Shown here one piece after another: positions 5,955 through 15,760 of a stretch of 39,968 nt of DNA (within the stretch, counting starts at the first letter, position 1; the number at the start of each line of letters is the position of its first letter). Location of the stretch: IMG/VR virus record IMGVR_UViG_3300034072_001363, positions 1-39,968 of that record; one strand, written 5' to 3'. The DNA is from a virus. A model generated the notes under the pieces. The model saw nothing but the letters and a program-made list of their open reading frames with translations, was not told where the DNA came from and did not search any database. The position numbers and the translations under genes are program-made.

Positions 5955-8900
5955 TCAGCCCCCTGCCGTGACCGTGCCGAACGGCGTGACGGTGCGCGTA
6001 GTCCCGCCAGAAACCCGGGCAACGAGCCGGAACTTCTGGGTCGATCCGGCGGTCAGCCCGGTCGCGGTGCGGTTGCAGGTGACGGAACCGAGCAGCAGCG
6101 ACGGGAAGCCGCCTTCGTCGATCACGCCGGGGTGCGGCGAGGCCGCGGCAGCAGAGCCGACATCCGCCCATGTCCCGGGTGAGGTCTCACGCTGCCACTT
6201 GAACTCGACATTGGTGCTGCCGGCCGGAAGAGCATTCGGCACTTCAAGAACGATCGGCCCGCACAGCAGATTGGCGACCGTCACACCGCTGGGCAGGGCA
6301 ATCGTCATGTCGTTGCTGATCGCCACGAAGCTGGTCGACGAGAACGGCTTCGTGATGCTGCTCGCGATGCTACCCACCCCTGCGGCGACGTTCGGCACGT
6401 AGGTGACGTTCACCGGCAGTTCGGTCGCGATCCCGTCGCTGTGCGTGTAGCGGACGGTGTAGGCTCCGCTTGCCGCGACACCAGACAGCGTCACTGTCCC
6501 CGTGCCGGCATTGATCGTGATCGTCGCGCCGGTGACATTGATGGAGGGCAACGACCAGGTGCCGCCTGTCAGCGTCGCCGTGCCGCGCTTGGCGGTGTGC
6601 GTCACGGTGCGGTTGCCGGTGTGGCCTGCCTCGCCCTGCTTGATCTCGATCACCGGGAACTGCGGCTCGATCGTGCGCTGCGCAGTGGCAGTTACATCCG
6701 CGCCGGGCTGATGCCGCCCGAAATAGGGCAGGGCGGCGAAGATCGTGCTGGTGTTGCCGCCCGTGTTGTTCCCCACCAGCGGGCGAACGTAGGCCACCCC
6801 CGCCGGACAGGTCCACTGGCCCTGCATCCGATACCAGGTGTTGTTCGGCCCGCCGATCGTTGTGACGCCGGGAATGTCTTGGACCCCGATATAGGCACCG
6901 GTTGCGTCATAGGTTTCAACGCGGGCGGTGATGTTGCCGGTGGCCGAGCTCGAGCGGAAGAACCAGCCCGAGAAATAGTAAGTCTCGCCCGCCTGCACCG
7001 CGCCGCGTTCCAGCGCCGGAAAGGTGCTGCCGAGGAACCAGATCACCCCTTCGCCAAGGAACACCGCCCGGTGCCGGTCGTAAAGGTTGGCGCCCGAAAG
7101 GCCGGGCGAATAGGCCGCGTTCGAATAGACCCAGCCCTCGCCAAAGATCGGGTCGGCGATGAAGTTGCCGCCGAAATCGCCATCCACGCGGCCGCCCGGA
7201 AGCTGCCCGATGAACAGCGGGCCGCCCGCATCAATCGCATCGAGGCCGTCTTCGTTGAGCGCGCCGGTGTTGCGGGTCGGCCCGGCAGCCCACACAGAGC
7301 CGTCCCAACGCGACAGGAAGCCGGTGCTGGGGCCGGATGTCACCAGATAGGTCTGCCCAACGAAAGAACCGCTGGCAGGCCGTGCAGCCAACGTCCCGGT
7401 GAGATCGGGCGTGGGGATGACCTCTTCGACCTTGTAGCCCGCGAACTCCAGCGTCATCGGGCTGGTGCCGCCATCGCCATAGGTGAAGCCGACACAGAAG
7501 GTCTTGCCATTGGCCGGCGTCGACGCGGACCCGCGCGGGCCCATGAAGATCTCGTAATAGCGCCACTCGCTTTCGGGGTGCCCCGTCGAACCATAACCCC
7601 AGTATGCGAAGGTGCCCGCAAACCATCCCGGGATCGACGATCCGATAATATTGGCCCCCGCAGCATCCTGAAACGCGCAGGTCAGGCGCAGCACCCGGTT
7701 GCCCGTGGTCCGCACCCATGCCGACAGCTTGTAGGTCTTGGTCGTATCGAGCGGGATCGGTGCGGACAGGATGTTGCGCAACTGCGGCGTCGTCTCGACG
7801 GCGCGGATGCAGGACACGCCCACCGGCACATCCCCCGGCGCCTGGACGCTATAGGTCGCACCCGAACCGTTGAGCGTGAGGGGATTGGTCCCGTTCCCCG
7901 AATTGAACCACAGCGCCAGGCTGTCGGTCTCGTGGCCGGTGTTGAGCGCGGATCCCGATGCTGCCAGCCTTGTGCGATCAAGCCGCACAATCGTGATCCT
8001 GTCAGTGATGCCGCTCAGGGTGGCCGTCACCGTCACCTGCCGATTGGTGCCGAAATTCGCGGCCGTCAGCGTGCGGGTGTTGCCCGAGCCGCCCAGCGTC
8101 ACTGCGGGCGAGGTCGACCATGTGGCCGTGCCGCTGAGGTTGTTCAGCAGCGCCTCGATCGTGATGGTCTGCGAAGCCGGATTGGCGACCCCATCGGTGA
8201 AGGTGAACGCCTGATTGTCGGCCGTCAGCGCCAGCCTCGGGCCGGTGACGCCCTGCTTGGACTTCGCCAGCGTATAGGTGCGATCATAATTCACGCCCGC
8301 CCAGGTCGCGCGCAGCGTGGCGGTGGCAAGGTCAACGCCCGGATCAGAGACGGTGTAAACGCCCGTGCTCGAATTGATCGAGATCCAGCTCGGCGAGGCC
8401 GGGGTCTGCGCCGCGATCGAGAAGGTCGGGGTCAGCACCACATCGCCGCGCAGAAGGCGCATCGTCCCTCCCGCGCTGGTGAAGCTGCCGCCGCTGCCAT
8501 CCGCTGCCGTGGCGACAACGTGCGCCTCGTTGCTCACGATTACGCTGATGCCGGGAAGCCCGTCAGCCCCCGCAGGCCCCGAACCCGCATTGGCAGTCAG
8601 CGCCCAGCGCGCCACATCGGGCGGCGCGTTGCCGGTGCTGGTGTCCACGATCAGCTGATAGGACGAACCCGAAAAGATAACGGTGTCGCCGCGCACATAG
8701 GTGGTGCCAGCATCATAGGTGCCGCGCGGGACGTTGCGGGTCGCGCCGGGCTCCAGTCCGATCGATGCTGGATCGACCGGCGGTGAGAAGTTGGTCCAGT
8801 ACGAATTGCTTACAGTTGGCCACACAGGCAAATCCTGCCCTGCCGCTGGCGTCGCATTGGAATAGGCCCAGCTCGCACCGTCAGAGCCGGTCACCACGTC

Positions 8901-10124
8901 GTCGCGGCGGTACACCCGCGCGGCCGACCATTCGCCCTGCCAGCGGTAGGCGAACGCTGCTTCGTCTGGCGAATGCAACTCGAAGGTCGGCTCGGCCTCC
9001 GTCGCAAGCCGCCAGTTCGGCGGCAGCTTCGCCAGCTCTTCCACGGCCAGCACCCGCTGGGCGCTGCTGTCATCAGGGTTGAGGGCCTCGCCCGAGGCCC
9101 CGATCGTCAGCGCCTGGGCAAACAGCTCGCCGGTGAGCGAGACACCGGCCACCGCCCCAACACTGTCGGCCAGCTGCGCCACGATCTCGCGCGGCGTCAC
9201 CTGCTCGCGCAGCTGCAACTGCAGGTTGTAGGGCCGCGCCGTGTCGAGCGCCGTCAGGCTGGCCGCATTCACCGTGCCGCCTGCCAGATCGGCAATCCGC
9301 CGGATGATGGCCCCCGGCCGCCGGACATAGCCGCCAGTACCGCTGTTGCTGCCCGAGACGTCGAAGCTCACCCGCCCGTCAGGCGGCGCGCCAAGCCGCA
9401 CCAGGCCGAGCGCCAGACAGGTGCCCCAGCTGCCGTTCGGGATGCTGGCCGCCTTCAGCGCTGCCAGATCGGCAAAGTTGCCCGCGCTGGGCCCGAGGCT
9501 GGCGAGCCGGTCATAGACCGCATTCACCGCCTGCACCGGGCCATTGCTGACCATCCAGATGTTGTCGACATTGTCGATCAGCACCCCGCCGGCGAAGCGG
9601 ATATTGCCCAGCGCCAGAGGTTCGGGCTGGCCGGTGAGATCGGCCGGGCCCTCGATCCCGCCGCTGCCGGCGAACAGCGCCAGCAGCGGCTTGTCGGCCC
9701 AGCTGTCCTTCACCGCGGCGTCGAAGCGCGCGGTGCGGCTCGCGTCATCGATGTCCGGCTCGCCGGTGATCCGCCCGTCGAAGCGCAGGGTGAGCGGCCC
9801 CAAATCGACCGTCGCGGTGCTGGTGATGTCGCCCACCCAGATCCGCACCCGCGCATCGGCACAGCGGGCCCGATTAGCGGCGAGTGCGCCAAAGGCGGCA
9901 ACACCGATGGTCGCCACCGAAAAGCCGGTGCGCGGTGCGGTCACCTGCCCGGCAAACCCGCCGCCGAAGAAGTCGAGCGCGAAATCCGGCAGGTCGACCA
10001 GCGCCGGGTCCCATTCCTCGCCGCCCAGATGACAGGCCTCGGGAATGTCGTGGCTGGAAAGCCGGATGGGCACAGCTCCGCCCGACGCGTCCTGCGCGTC
10101 GATCCGGATCAGGGTCACATTCAT
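5955..10124 (-). CDS. Central tail hub / host-specificity protein (J-like)
   Basis: At 1389 residues this is the largest product. The N-terminal ~390 residues (FDGRITGEPDID, AAVKDSWADKPLL, YVRRPGAIIRRIADLAGG) resemble baseplate-hub or J-type tail-tip proteins. Two carbohydrate-binding-like modules follow at about 396-446 and 469-511; both have the W/Y-x-x-G-D-x-V pattern of CBM5/12 chitin-binding folds. After a GPAGADGLPG linker come beta-rich repeats and a region at about 740-1170 with jelly-roll-like features, then Ig-like ends. It should close the tail tip and contact the host surface. It follows the tail-tip gene after one base. Confidence 0.8.
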   Translation of the reverse strand: MNVTLIRIDAQDASGGAVPIRLSSHDIPEACHLGGEEWDPALVDLPDFALDFFGGGFAGQVTAPRTGFSVATIGVAAFGALAANRARCADARVRIWVGDITSTATVDLGPLTLRFDGRITGEPDIDDASRTARFDAAVKDSWADKPLLALFAGSGGIEGPADLTGQPEPLALGNIRFAGGVLIDNVDNIWMVSNGPVQAVNAVYDRLASLGPSAGNFADLAALKAASIPNGSWGTCLALGLVRLGAPPDGRVSFDVSGSNSGTGGYVRRPGAIIRRIADLAGGTVNAASLTALDTARPYNLQLQLREQVTPREIVAQLADSVGAVAGVSLTGELFAQALTIGASGEALNPDDSSAQRVLAVEELAKLPPNWRLATEAEPTFELHSPDEAAFAYRWQGEWSAARVYRRDDVVTGSDGASWAYSNATPAAGQDLPVWPTVSNSYWTNFSPPVDPASIGLEPGATRNVPRGTYDAGTTYVRGDTVIFSGSSYQLIVDTSTGNAPPDVARWALTANAGSGPAGADGLPGISVIVSNEAHVVATAADGSGGSFTSAGGTMRLLRGDVVLTPTFSIAAQTPASPSWISINSSTGVYTVSDPGVDLATATLRATWAGVNYDRTYTLAKSKQGVTGPRLALTADNQAFTFTDGVANPASQTITIEALLNNLSGTATWSTSPAVTLGGSGNTRTLTAANFGTNRQVTVTATLSGITDRITIVRLDRTRLAASGSALNTGHETDSLALWFNSGNGTNPLTLNGSGATYSVQAPGDVPVGVSCIRAVETTPQLRNILSAPIPLDTTKTYKLSAWVRTTGNRVLRLTCAFQDAAGANIIGSSIPGWFAGTFAYWGYGSTGHPESEWRYYEIFMGPRGSASTPANGKTFCVGFTYGDGGTSPMTLEFAGYKVEEVIPTPDLTGTLAARPASGSFVGQTYLVTSGPSTGFLSRWDGSVWAAGPTRNTGALNEDGLDAIDAGGPLFIGQLPGGRVDGDFGGNFIADPIFGEGWVYSNAAYSPGLSGANLYDRHRAVFLGEGVIWFLGSTFPALERGAVQAGETYYFSGWFFRSSSATGNITARVETYDATGAYIGVQDIPGVTTIGGPNNTWYRMQGQWTCPAGVAYVRPLVGNNTGGNTSTIFAALPYFGRHQPGADVTATAQRTIEPQFPVIEIKQGEAGHTGNRTVTHTAKRGTATLTGGTWSLPSINVTGATITINAGTGTVTLSGVAASGAYTVRYTHSDGIATELPVNVTYVPNVAAGVGSIASSITKPFSSTSFVAISNDMTIALPSGVTVANLLCGPIVLEVPNALPAGSTNVEFKWQRETSPGTWADVGSAAAASPHPGVIDEGGFPSLLLGSVTCNRTATGLTAGSTQKFRLVARVSGGTTRTVTPFGTVTAGG

Positions 10125-10125
10125 G

Positions 10126-10944
10126 TCAGTCGACCGCGACGAAGTTCACTTCGGCCTGCCAGGCATTGGGCACGCGGTGGATCGTGCCGAGATTGCCGGT
10201 GAGATGGCCGATCCCCATGCGGTTCTGACGCTGGGGATGGGCATCCGGTTCGCTCACCAGCACCACCGGATCGGTGTTGCCGATACGCTCGAACAGGCGC
10301 TGGAGCGTGTCTTCCACCTCTTCGCGGCGCAGGCCGGAAAAGGTCAGCCCCATGCCGCGCAGCTTGGCACCCGGACGACGGATCACCACCCCGCGCGGGC
10401 TGTAATCCAGTGCGCCGAGATCGCGCACGCCGAAGGCCGCGCCGTAGGAATAGTTGCGGGCAGGCTGGAGCCGCTGGCCAATGGCCACCAGTGCGATCTG
10501 CAGCGCGGCGCTGGACAGCGCCGAGAAGTTCAGCCGGACATAGCGCGCCAATGCGGGGGCCCCGTTCGGCGCCAGCCACAGCGCCTTGCCACGCCCGGAC
10601 ACGGGCAGCACGGCGCCGGCCAGCAAGGGGCCGGTGCCGCCCGCCCAGAACGCCCCGCTAAACGCGCCCTGCGCAGCCGTGGCAAGGTCGATCGACCAGC
10701 TCCAGGCGGCCGAAGGGGCCGCATTGCCCGCGCCGATGCCGAACAGCGCGATCGTGTCGACCGGCTGATCGGATCCGAAATCGATCACGATGTTGCGCGT
10801 CGCGCTACCGGCATCGCTGCACCACACCCGCCCCATGCGCGGCACCGGCCAGGGCGAAAGGTTCGCAGCCGAAAACCCGGACGCCGTGTTGCTCGGCGTG
10901 ATGGCAGCCCACTGGAGCGGGCGGAACAGCAGGGCGTTACTCAT
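10126..10944 (-). CDS. Tail-tip protein, distal-tail-like
   Basis: The product has 272 residues. The first half (DFGSDQPVDTIALFGIG, AGGTGPLLAGAVLPVSG, ARYVRLNF) has the look of a discoidin-like beta-sandwich. The second half, RRPGAKLRGMGLTFSGL followed by QNRMGIGHLTG, is typical of proteins between tape measure and hub in siphoviruses. It overlaps the previous gene by 4 bp. A structural role at the distal tail is inferred from order and fold impression. Confidence 0.65.
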   Translation of the reverse strand: MSNALLFRPLQWAAITPSNTASGFSAANLSPWPVPRMGRVWCSDAGSATRNIVIDFGSDQPVDTIALFGIGAGNAAPSAAWSWSIDLATAAQGAFSGAFWAGGTGPLLAGAVLPVSGRGKALWLAPNGAPALARYVRLNFSALSSAALQIALVAIGQRLQPARNYSYGAAFGVRDLGALDYSPRGVVIRRPGAKLRGMGLTFSGLRREEVEDTLQRLFERIGNTDPVVLVSEPDAHPQRQNRMGIGHLTGNLGTIHRVPNAWQAEVNFVAVD

Positions 10945-11303
10945 CCGATCACCTCCAGTTCAGTGCGCTCTTCGTTCAGGTCGATCCGCCAGCGCGTCAC
11001 CATCACCGGCCCGTCAAAGCCCAGCTCGGGATCGGTCAGCGTGAAGGTCGGGATCCCCGCGGTCGGATCGATCCACAGCAGGCCGTCGATGATCACCGCA
11101 AACCGGCGGCGGAAGGTGCCGGTCAGCGACGCCTTGAGCGCCAGGACGGCCGAGGCATCCGCCGCGCTTTCGAAGAAGCCGGGCTCGGGCGCCTTGGCCT
11201 GATCGCCGGCCGCCGGATAGCGGGTCTGGATCGTGGTATCCTCGCGCGTGACGAGCCGCGCGCGCCGGGTGGCGCGGATAATGTCTGCAGGTAAAGCGGG
11301 CAT
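10941..11303 (-). CDS. Small tail protein between tape measure and tail tip
   Basis: This 120-residue product (MPALPADIIRATRRARLVT...) ends in alternating strands (PVMVTRWRIDLNEERTELEVIG). It starts eight bases after the tape-measure stop and its end overlaps the next gene by 4 bp. Position suggests a minor tail-completion protein. No motif recognised. Confidence 0.6.
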   Translation of the reverse strand: MPALPADIIRATRRARLVTREDTTIQTRYPAAGDQAKAPEPGFFESAADASAVLALKASLTGTFRRRFAVIIDGLLWIDPTAGIPTFTLTDPELGFDGPVMVTRWRIDLNEERTELEVIG

Positions 11304-11311
11304 GATGATCT

Positions 11312-14300
11312 CTAATTCGCAAACAGCCGGGCTTCGCCGATGAAGTTGCCGCTACCGCTCGAAAATGACCCGCCGTTGTCGTTCACAGCGGCGAGGATCT
11401 GGTTCAGGATCGCGGTCTGCTCCGAAAGGATGATCGCCGCGTCCTGCGTGTTCTGTGCGATCGCCTGAGAGAACGGATCGCGGGTGTCGCCCGGCCGCGC
11501 GCTGGCCTGATCGACAAACCCGATCGCCTGCCCCGTCAGCGCACGGATCCGGTCGAAATCCGAGAAGAACGCGCCCGAGCTGGCATTGCTCTGGCGGCTG
11601 ATCGACAGCAGCAGCTGGCTGGCCTGCGTGAACCCGTCCTGATTGATCGCCGCCGCTGCCGTGCGCGCCGCCGCCTCGGCGCGTTCGATATCGGCCGCGC
11701 TGGCACCCGAGGCGCGCAGCCGCTCGACTTCGGCGCGCGCGCTTTCGGCCGCGCTGATCTGGGTCAGGAACGGTTCGAGCTGGCGCTCGGCCTCGGCGCG
11801 CTGCTCGCGCAAGCTGAGCGGCGAGTTCGAACCAGCGTTGAGGCTGGCGAGGAAATCGGCAAGGGTCTGGCTGGCCGCGCCGATGCTGGCGATTGCGTCG
11901 GCCTTCTCCAGCTCCCACAGCTGGCGCGCCTGGGCGAACTGCTCGGCGCTGGCGCTGCCTTCGATCAGCGCATCGTTCACCCGCTTGAACTTGTCGTAGA
12001 TCTCGTCGAGCGCCGCGCCCAGCGGATCCATGCGCTGCCGCAGCAGCTTGGGGATCTGCTCGATCAGCAACGCCTTTTCGATCTGCGCTTCGAGGTCGCC
12101 GCCGCGCTGCAGCAGGTTCTGGCTGGCTTGGCTGATGCCGGTGATCACGCCATCGGCGATCAGGTCCTGCACTGCAAAGCGGATCGCCGCTTCCTGATCG
12201 CTGCCGAAATCCACCGCACCGCGGCGCGTGCGCGTGCGGCCTTGCCCGGTAGGATCGACGCGGAAGTTGTCGTTGCGCACGCCGATCGAGACCGACCCGC
12301 GCGAGGCATCCACACTGCCGCCGAGCTCGCCCGCGATCTGGTAGATTGCATCGATCAGGCTACCGGCCGCACCCGTCGCCGCCTCGCGCCGGCTGCGCGA
12401 GTTGCCGCGCGTGCCGGTGATGCCGAGCTCGCCGCCCACCCCGCCGACCGTGGCGCTGCCACGCCTTGCGCCGGACAGCAGGCCGATCAGGGGCTGGGCT
12501 AGGCTGAAGGCAAGGCCTGCAATGCCGAGTGCGGTTCCGGCCGTCGAAAGCAGGCTGGAACCGCCGCCGAGCGTCGCGCTGAACCCGCCGCCTGTGGAGG
12601 GAATAGCTCCGCCACTGCCGAGCAGCCCGCTGCTCGAGGCTGCGCCGCCACCACGACCAAGCCCAAAAATCCCTCCGCCGAAGCCAGGGATACCGAACCC
12701 GTTATCGTTCGCGGCACCGAACCCGCCGCCGCCCATGAAAATGCTGGCGAGCGGCGAGCGGCCCAGCGCGCCACCGAGGGCCGAATTGAAGTTGAACCCC
12801 TGCCCGGAGATCATCGCCAGCGTCCATTCGGCGGCGATCTCGGCGATGATGCGGGTGCCTTCGTCCTTGAAGCTGCGCCACAGGTCCTTGGTGCCGCCGC
12901 GGAACGCCGTCTCGTAGAAGTCGGCGACATCGAGGATCGCCTGCTCGTGCAGCCGGCGGAAAGCCTCGGCCTGCTGCTCCGCAATGCGCTGGGCTTGTTC
13001 GGCCTGCTTTGCGGCTTCGCGGTCCTGCGCAGCGCGCGCCTTCTGGGCGGCAGCATCGCCGACCGTCTTCTGGGCGGCATTGCCCTGGTCGATCAGCAGC
13101 TGCAGACGGTCCCTGTCGGCTTGCGTCAGTTCCTTGGTGATGCCCAGCGCCTTGGCGAGCGCCTCTACCGTGTCGTTTACAGCGAGCGGATGCTGGCGCA
13201 GGAAGGCGAGCTCGGCCTCGGCGCGCGCCGCCGCTTCTTCACCCTGCTCGGCGCGGATCCGCTGGACCTGCGCGCTGTCGTCCTGCGCCTTGAGCGTGCG
13301 GGCGATCGCGTCGCGCAGCTGCTCTTCGTTGCGGATCGCTTCCTTGGCGGCACGCTCGGCCTCGCGCTCGGCTGCCGACTGGGTCGGGTTGCGGGCACCG
13401 CCACCAGCGCGCCGGGTGCCGCTGCCGCCCCCGGTCAGGCGAGGTGGGGCAACCTGTTCCTGCGCGCCCGGATAGCGTGACAGGAAGCCGCCGGGGCCTG
13501 CCCAATCGCTGTCGACGCCGGGCTGAAAGCGCACGTCCTTGAACTGGATAAGCCCACCAAGATAGGAACCAGTGACGGTCTCGCGGCGACCGAAGCGACG
13601 ATCGAGGTTGCCGATCGCGGCCGCGCGCTGGGCGGGCGAGAGGTTCTTGGGGAGGTTGCCGACCTGTTCGCGATACTGCGCCTCGGTCCGCATGAAGGTG
13701 AGCATATCGCCCGAAGCCCGCACCGCCGCTTCGGCCAGGCCGAACAGGCTGTCAGCCAGCCCGTTGATGGCGTCGGCATTTTCGGCCACCACCTTGGCCA
13801 CGCTGCGCGACAGCTGGTTCTTCATCTCCGCGATATTCGCGTTGATCTGCTGAAGGTCCTGAATTTCCTTGGCACTCAGCGCGCCGCCGAAGCGGTCAAC
13901 ATCAGCCGCCGCCTGTTGAAAACCTTCGCCACCCTTGATGAGCAGCGGATAGAGGATCTGGAACTCGTCACCGAGCAGCTGCGCACCGAGCCGCATGCGC
14001 TCGGCCGGATCCTCGATCGCGGCAATCCTGTTGGCCAGATCAAGCAGCACCGCATCGGTCGCGCGGGCCTGTCCGGAAACGGTCTGGAAGGAGATGCCCA
14101 GATCAACGAAGCCCTGCTGCGCGGTACGGTTGCCCGCGTTCGCCTCGCCGATCTTCTGGGTGAGGTTGGCCAGCTGATCGTTGAAGTCGTTCGCGCTGAT
14201 CTTGGCGGTGTTGGCCGCCTGACGCCACACCTGCAGATCCTCGGCGCCGATGTTGAACTGGCGCGAGGTGCTGGCGATTTCCGCGCCGAGCTCGCCAGCG

Positions 14301-14509
14301 CTGCTGATGGCGGTGCCGATCGCGGCGCCCAGCGCGCCCAGCGCAGCCGTGCCGAGGAAGCCTTTCACAAAGCCACTGCCCGACCGGCTCCCGGCGTCGA
14401 CAGAGAGCTTCTCGGCTTCTTGCCCGATATCGTTGAACCGACCCTTGAGCTCGCGGTCGAACTCCTCGCCCGCAAGGCGCATCCTGATAATGACGTCCTG
14501 CCGGGCCAT
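11312..14509 (-). CDS. Tail tape measure protein
   Basis: At 1065 residues it is the long, Ala/Gln/Glu-rich protein that sets tail length and passes through the tail tube. The N-terminal part has a hydrophobic Gly/Ala segment (GTAALGALGAAIGTAISSAG, about 52-71). Long helical charged stretches (about 370-530) are rich in EAERAAKEA-type heptads. A Gly-rich hydrophobic middle (about 575-690) includes LGIAGLAFSLAQPLIGLLSG, and the C-terminal third is again helical. A GGAG site precedes the ATG by six to seven bases. Position after the tail chaperone and before tip genes fits. Confidence 0.9.
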   Translation of the reverse strand: MARQDVIIRMRLAGEEFDRELKGRFNDIGQEAEKLSVDAGSRSGSGFVKGFLGTAALGALGAAIGTAISSAGELGAEIASTSRQFNIGAEDLQVWRQAANTAKISANDFNDQLANLTQKIGEANAGNRTAQQGFVDLGISFQTVSGQARATDAVLLDLANRIAAIEDPAERMRLGAQLLGDEFQILYPLLIKGGEGFQQAAADVDRFGGALSAKEIQDLQQINANIAEMKNQLSRSVAKVVAENADAINGLADSLFGLAEAAVRASGDMLTFMRTEAQYREQVGNLPKNLSPAQRAAAIGNLDRRFGRRETVTGSYLGGLIQFKDVRFQPGVDSDWAGPGGFLSRYPGAQEQVAPPRLTGGGSGTRRAGGGARNPTQSAAEREAERAAKEAIRNEEQLRDAIARTLKAQDDSAQVQRIRAEQGEEAAARAEAELAFLRQHPLAVNDTVEALAKALGITKELTQADRDRLQLLIDQGNAAQKTVGDAAAQKARAAQDREAAKQAEQAQRIAEQQAEAFRRLHEQAILDVADFYETAFRGGTKDLWRSFKDEGTRIIAEIAAEWTLAMISGQGFNFNSALGGALGRSPLASIFMGGGGFGAANDNGFGIPGFGGGIFGLGRGGGAASSSGLLGSGGAIPSTGGGFSATLGGGSSLLSTAGTALGIAGLAFSLAQPLIGLLSGARRGSATVGGVGGELGITGTRGNSRSRREAATGAAGSLIDAIYQIAGELGGSVDASRGSVSIGVRNDNFRVDPTGQGRTRTRRGAVDFGSDQEAAIRFAVQDLIADGVITGISQASQNLLQRGGDLEAQIEKALLIEQIPKLLRQRMDPLGAALDEIYDKFKRVNDALIEGSASAEQFAQARQLWELEKADAIASIGAASQTLADFLASLNAGSNSPLSLREQRAEAERQLEPFLTQISAAESARAEVERLRASGASAADIERAEAAARTAAAAINQDGFTQASQLLLSISRQSNASSGAFFSDFDRIRALTGQAIGFVDQASARPGDTRDPFSQAIAQNTQDAAIILSEQTAILNQILAAVNDNGGSFSSGSGNFIGEARLFAN

Positions 14510-14605
14510 GGGTTTCTCCGATAATCGAAATCACTGAAACGCTTGATCTTGCGACCAAGCGCGCCAACTATTGCGGTCAACCGCCAGCTTCATGGAGCCG
14601 ATCGC

Positions 14606-14812
14606 GTGGACCGTTTTCTTCTTTATGCCGCCAACGCCGTCGCACTGCTCGCCACTCTGGCAGCCGTGATCCTGCTTGGCCTTGGCCTGATTGATCTGAT
14701 GAACGGCATCGCGAAGACCGAGATATGGCTGGCCATCATTGCCCTTGCCGTGGTGCCCTATTGCTTCACCGGCACGCTCCACCGGATCGTCGGCATCCCT
14801 GATCGTTCCTAA
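14606..14812 (+). CDS. Lone plus-strand two-TM protein in the tail module (moron)
   Basis: GTG at 14606 has a GGAG site eight bases upstream; the 68-residue product begins VDRFLLYAANAVALLATLAA. Two hydrophobic segments (about 6-30 and 39-56) form most of it. It is the only plus-strand gene inside a 25-kb minus-strand block, filling the 300-bp gap before the tape measure and ending within the last codons of the 14809-15465 gene. An inverted repeat, CGCTTG/CAAGCG (14540-14561), and a weak promoter-like stretch lie upstream. Opposite orientation suggests independent expression, perhaps in the lysogen. Function unknown. Confidence 0.6.
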   Translation: MDRFLLYAANAVALLATLAAVILLGLGLIDLMNGIAKTEIWLAIIALAVVPYCFTGTLHRIVGIPDRS

Positions 14813-15465
14813 AGCAGCCGCGCCAGCTCCTGGGCAAATTCCTGCGCCATTCTCCGCTCTGCCCTTGCCACTGCCGTGCCGATCGACACGCGGTTGGCGT
14901 GCGGCTGTGTCTCGATCAGCGCGAACACCGCGATGGTGCCTGTCTTGCCCACATCCTGACCGCCCCGCCGACGCTCGCCGGCCAGCTTGGCCGGGTTGAA
15001 CCCGCCGGGCCCGAAGGCCCCATCGGCCACCAGCAACGGCGTCTTGCCCGGGCGGAACAGCGGCCGGAGCTTCGCGCGAAACCGGCCTTCCCACTGGCGC
15101 GGGCTGATGTTGCGGCCCAGGCTGGTGCCCAGCGCCGCCTTGAGCGGCACCGCGAGATATCTGTTGCCCACCGCCCGGTTGGTACCGGGCAGCGACCAGT
15201 ATTCGATCAGGCCCTGCGTACGGCGCCCGCCATTGCCGAACACCTCGCCGCTCGGATCCTTGGCTGGCGTATCGCCGCGCGGATAGACAGCGCTCTTCCA
15301 CGCCCGCCAGGCATTGCCCTTTGCGGCTGCGCGGGTCTGGGCCTCGAGGTCCTGTTCCAGCGCACGGGTCGCGCGCTGCACGGCTCTGGTTCCCGCGCGA
15401 TAAAGCAGGCCGCGGGCTTCACGGCTGACCTCATCGAGGTTGAGCGCTTCAAACGTCGCCCGCAT
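14809..15465 (-). CDS. Minor tail protein (possibly DUF6441)
   Basis: The 218-residue product begins MRATFEALNLDEVSREARG. It has a helical basic N-terminus, a middle with KSAVYPRGDTPAKDPSGEVF, and a C-terminal FALIETQPHANRVSIG region. It lies between the tail chaperone and the tape measure, and overlaps the frameshift extension by 17 bp with GGAGG upstream. From memory it resembles DUF6441 phage proteins of alphaproteobacteria; I cannot verify this. A tail assembly role is inferred. Confidence 0.6.
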   Translation of the reverse strand: MRATFEALNLDEVSREARGLLYRAGTRAVQRATRALEQDLEAQTRAAAKGNAWRAWKSAVYPRGDTPAKDPSGEVFGNGGRRTQGLIEYWSLPGTNRAVGNRYLAVPLKAALGTSLGRNISPRQWEGRFRAKLRPLFRPGKTPLLVADGAFGPGGFNPAKLAGERRRGGQDVGKTGTIAVFALIETQPHANRVSIGTAVARAERRMAQEFAQELARLL

Positions 15466-15760
15466 CCCGCTTGCCCTCCGTCACCCAGTAATCGAACAAC
15501 GCGAAGGCCTCCATCGCCAGCGCAGGCTGGTCGAGGTATCCGCCCGCGCGTGGCATGATCATCGGCCCGATCCCGGCCATACCGCCGCCGCGTGCGCTGC
15601 GCAGCTGCGCCCAGGTCTGCACCAGCGCCCTTGCCCACAGCGGGCAGGTGAAGCGCGGGTTTTCCGCAAAGGCAAAACCGCCAATTTCCCATCCGCCTTC
15701 GACGCTGCGCGGCAGGCGGAAATCGCCCGGCGAAGTGAACAGCGCAAAGGCGGCCCTCAG
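15449..15760 (-). CDS. Tail chaperone -1 frameshift extension (GT-type)
   Basis: This is a 103-codon open frame, from CTG at 15760 to TGA at 15449, beginning LRAAFALFTSPGDFRLPRSV. It has good coding character but no ATG/GTG/TTG start with a ribosome site near its beginning. It lies exactly one base back from the upstream gene's frame at the run of seven A. If ribosomes slip, it continues the 191-residue protein to give a 294-residue fusion, like lambda gpGT. The extension would contact the tail tube or tape measure. An internal ATG (residue 61) exists but would leave only 43 residues. Confidence 0.75.
   Translation of the reverse strand: MRAAFALFTSPGDFRLPRSVEGGWEIGGFAFAENPRFTCPLWARALVQTWAQLRSARGGGMAGIGPMIMPRAGGYLDQPALAMEAFALFDYWVTEGKRDAGDV

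Noticed and set aside
6441-8786. Plus-strand open frame of 781 codons
   Set aside because: It is antisense to the tail hub gene; long antisense frames are common in GC-rich DNA, and the product is Arg/Gly-rich without domain signs.
1349-10124. Possible diversity-generating retroelement near the tail fibre genes
   Set aside because: I found no reverse transcriptase frame and no template/variable repeat pair.
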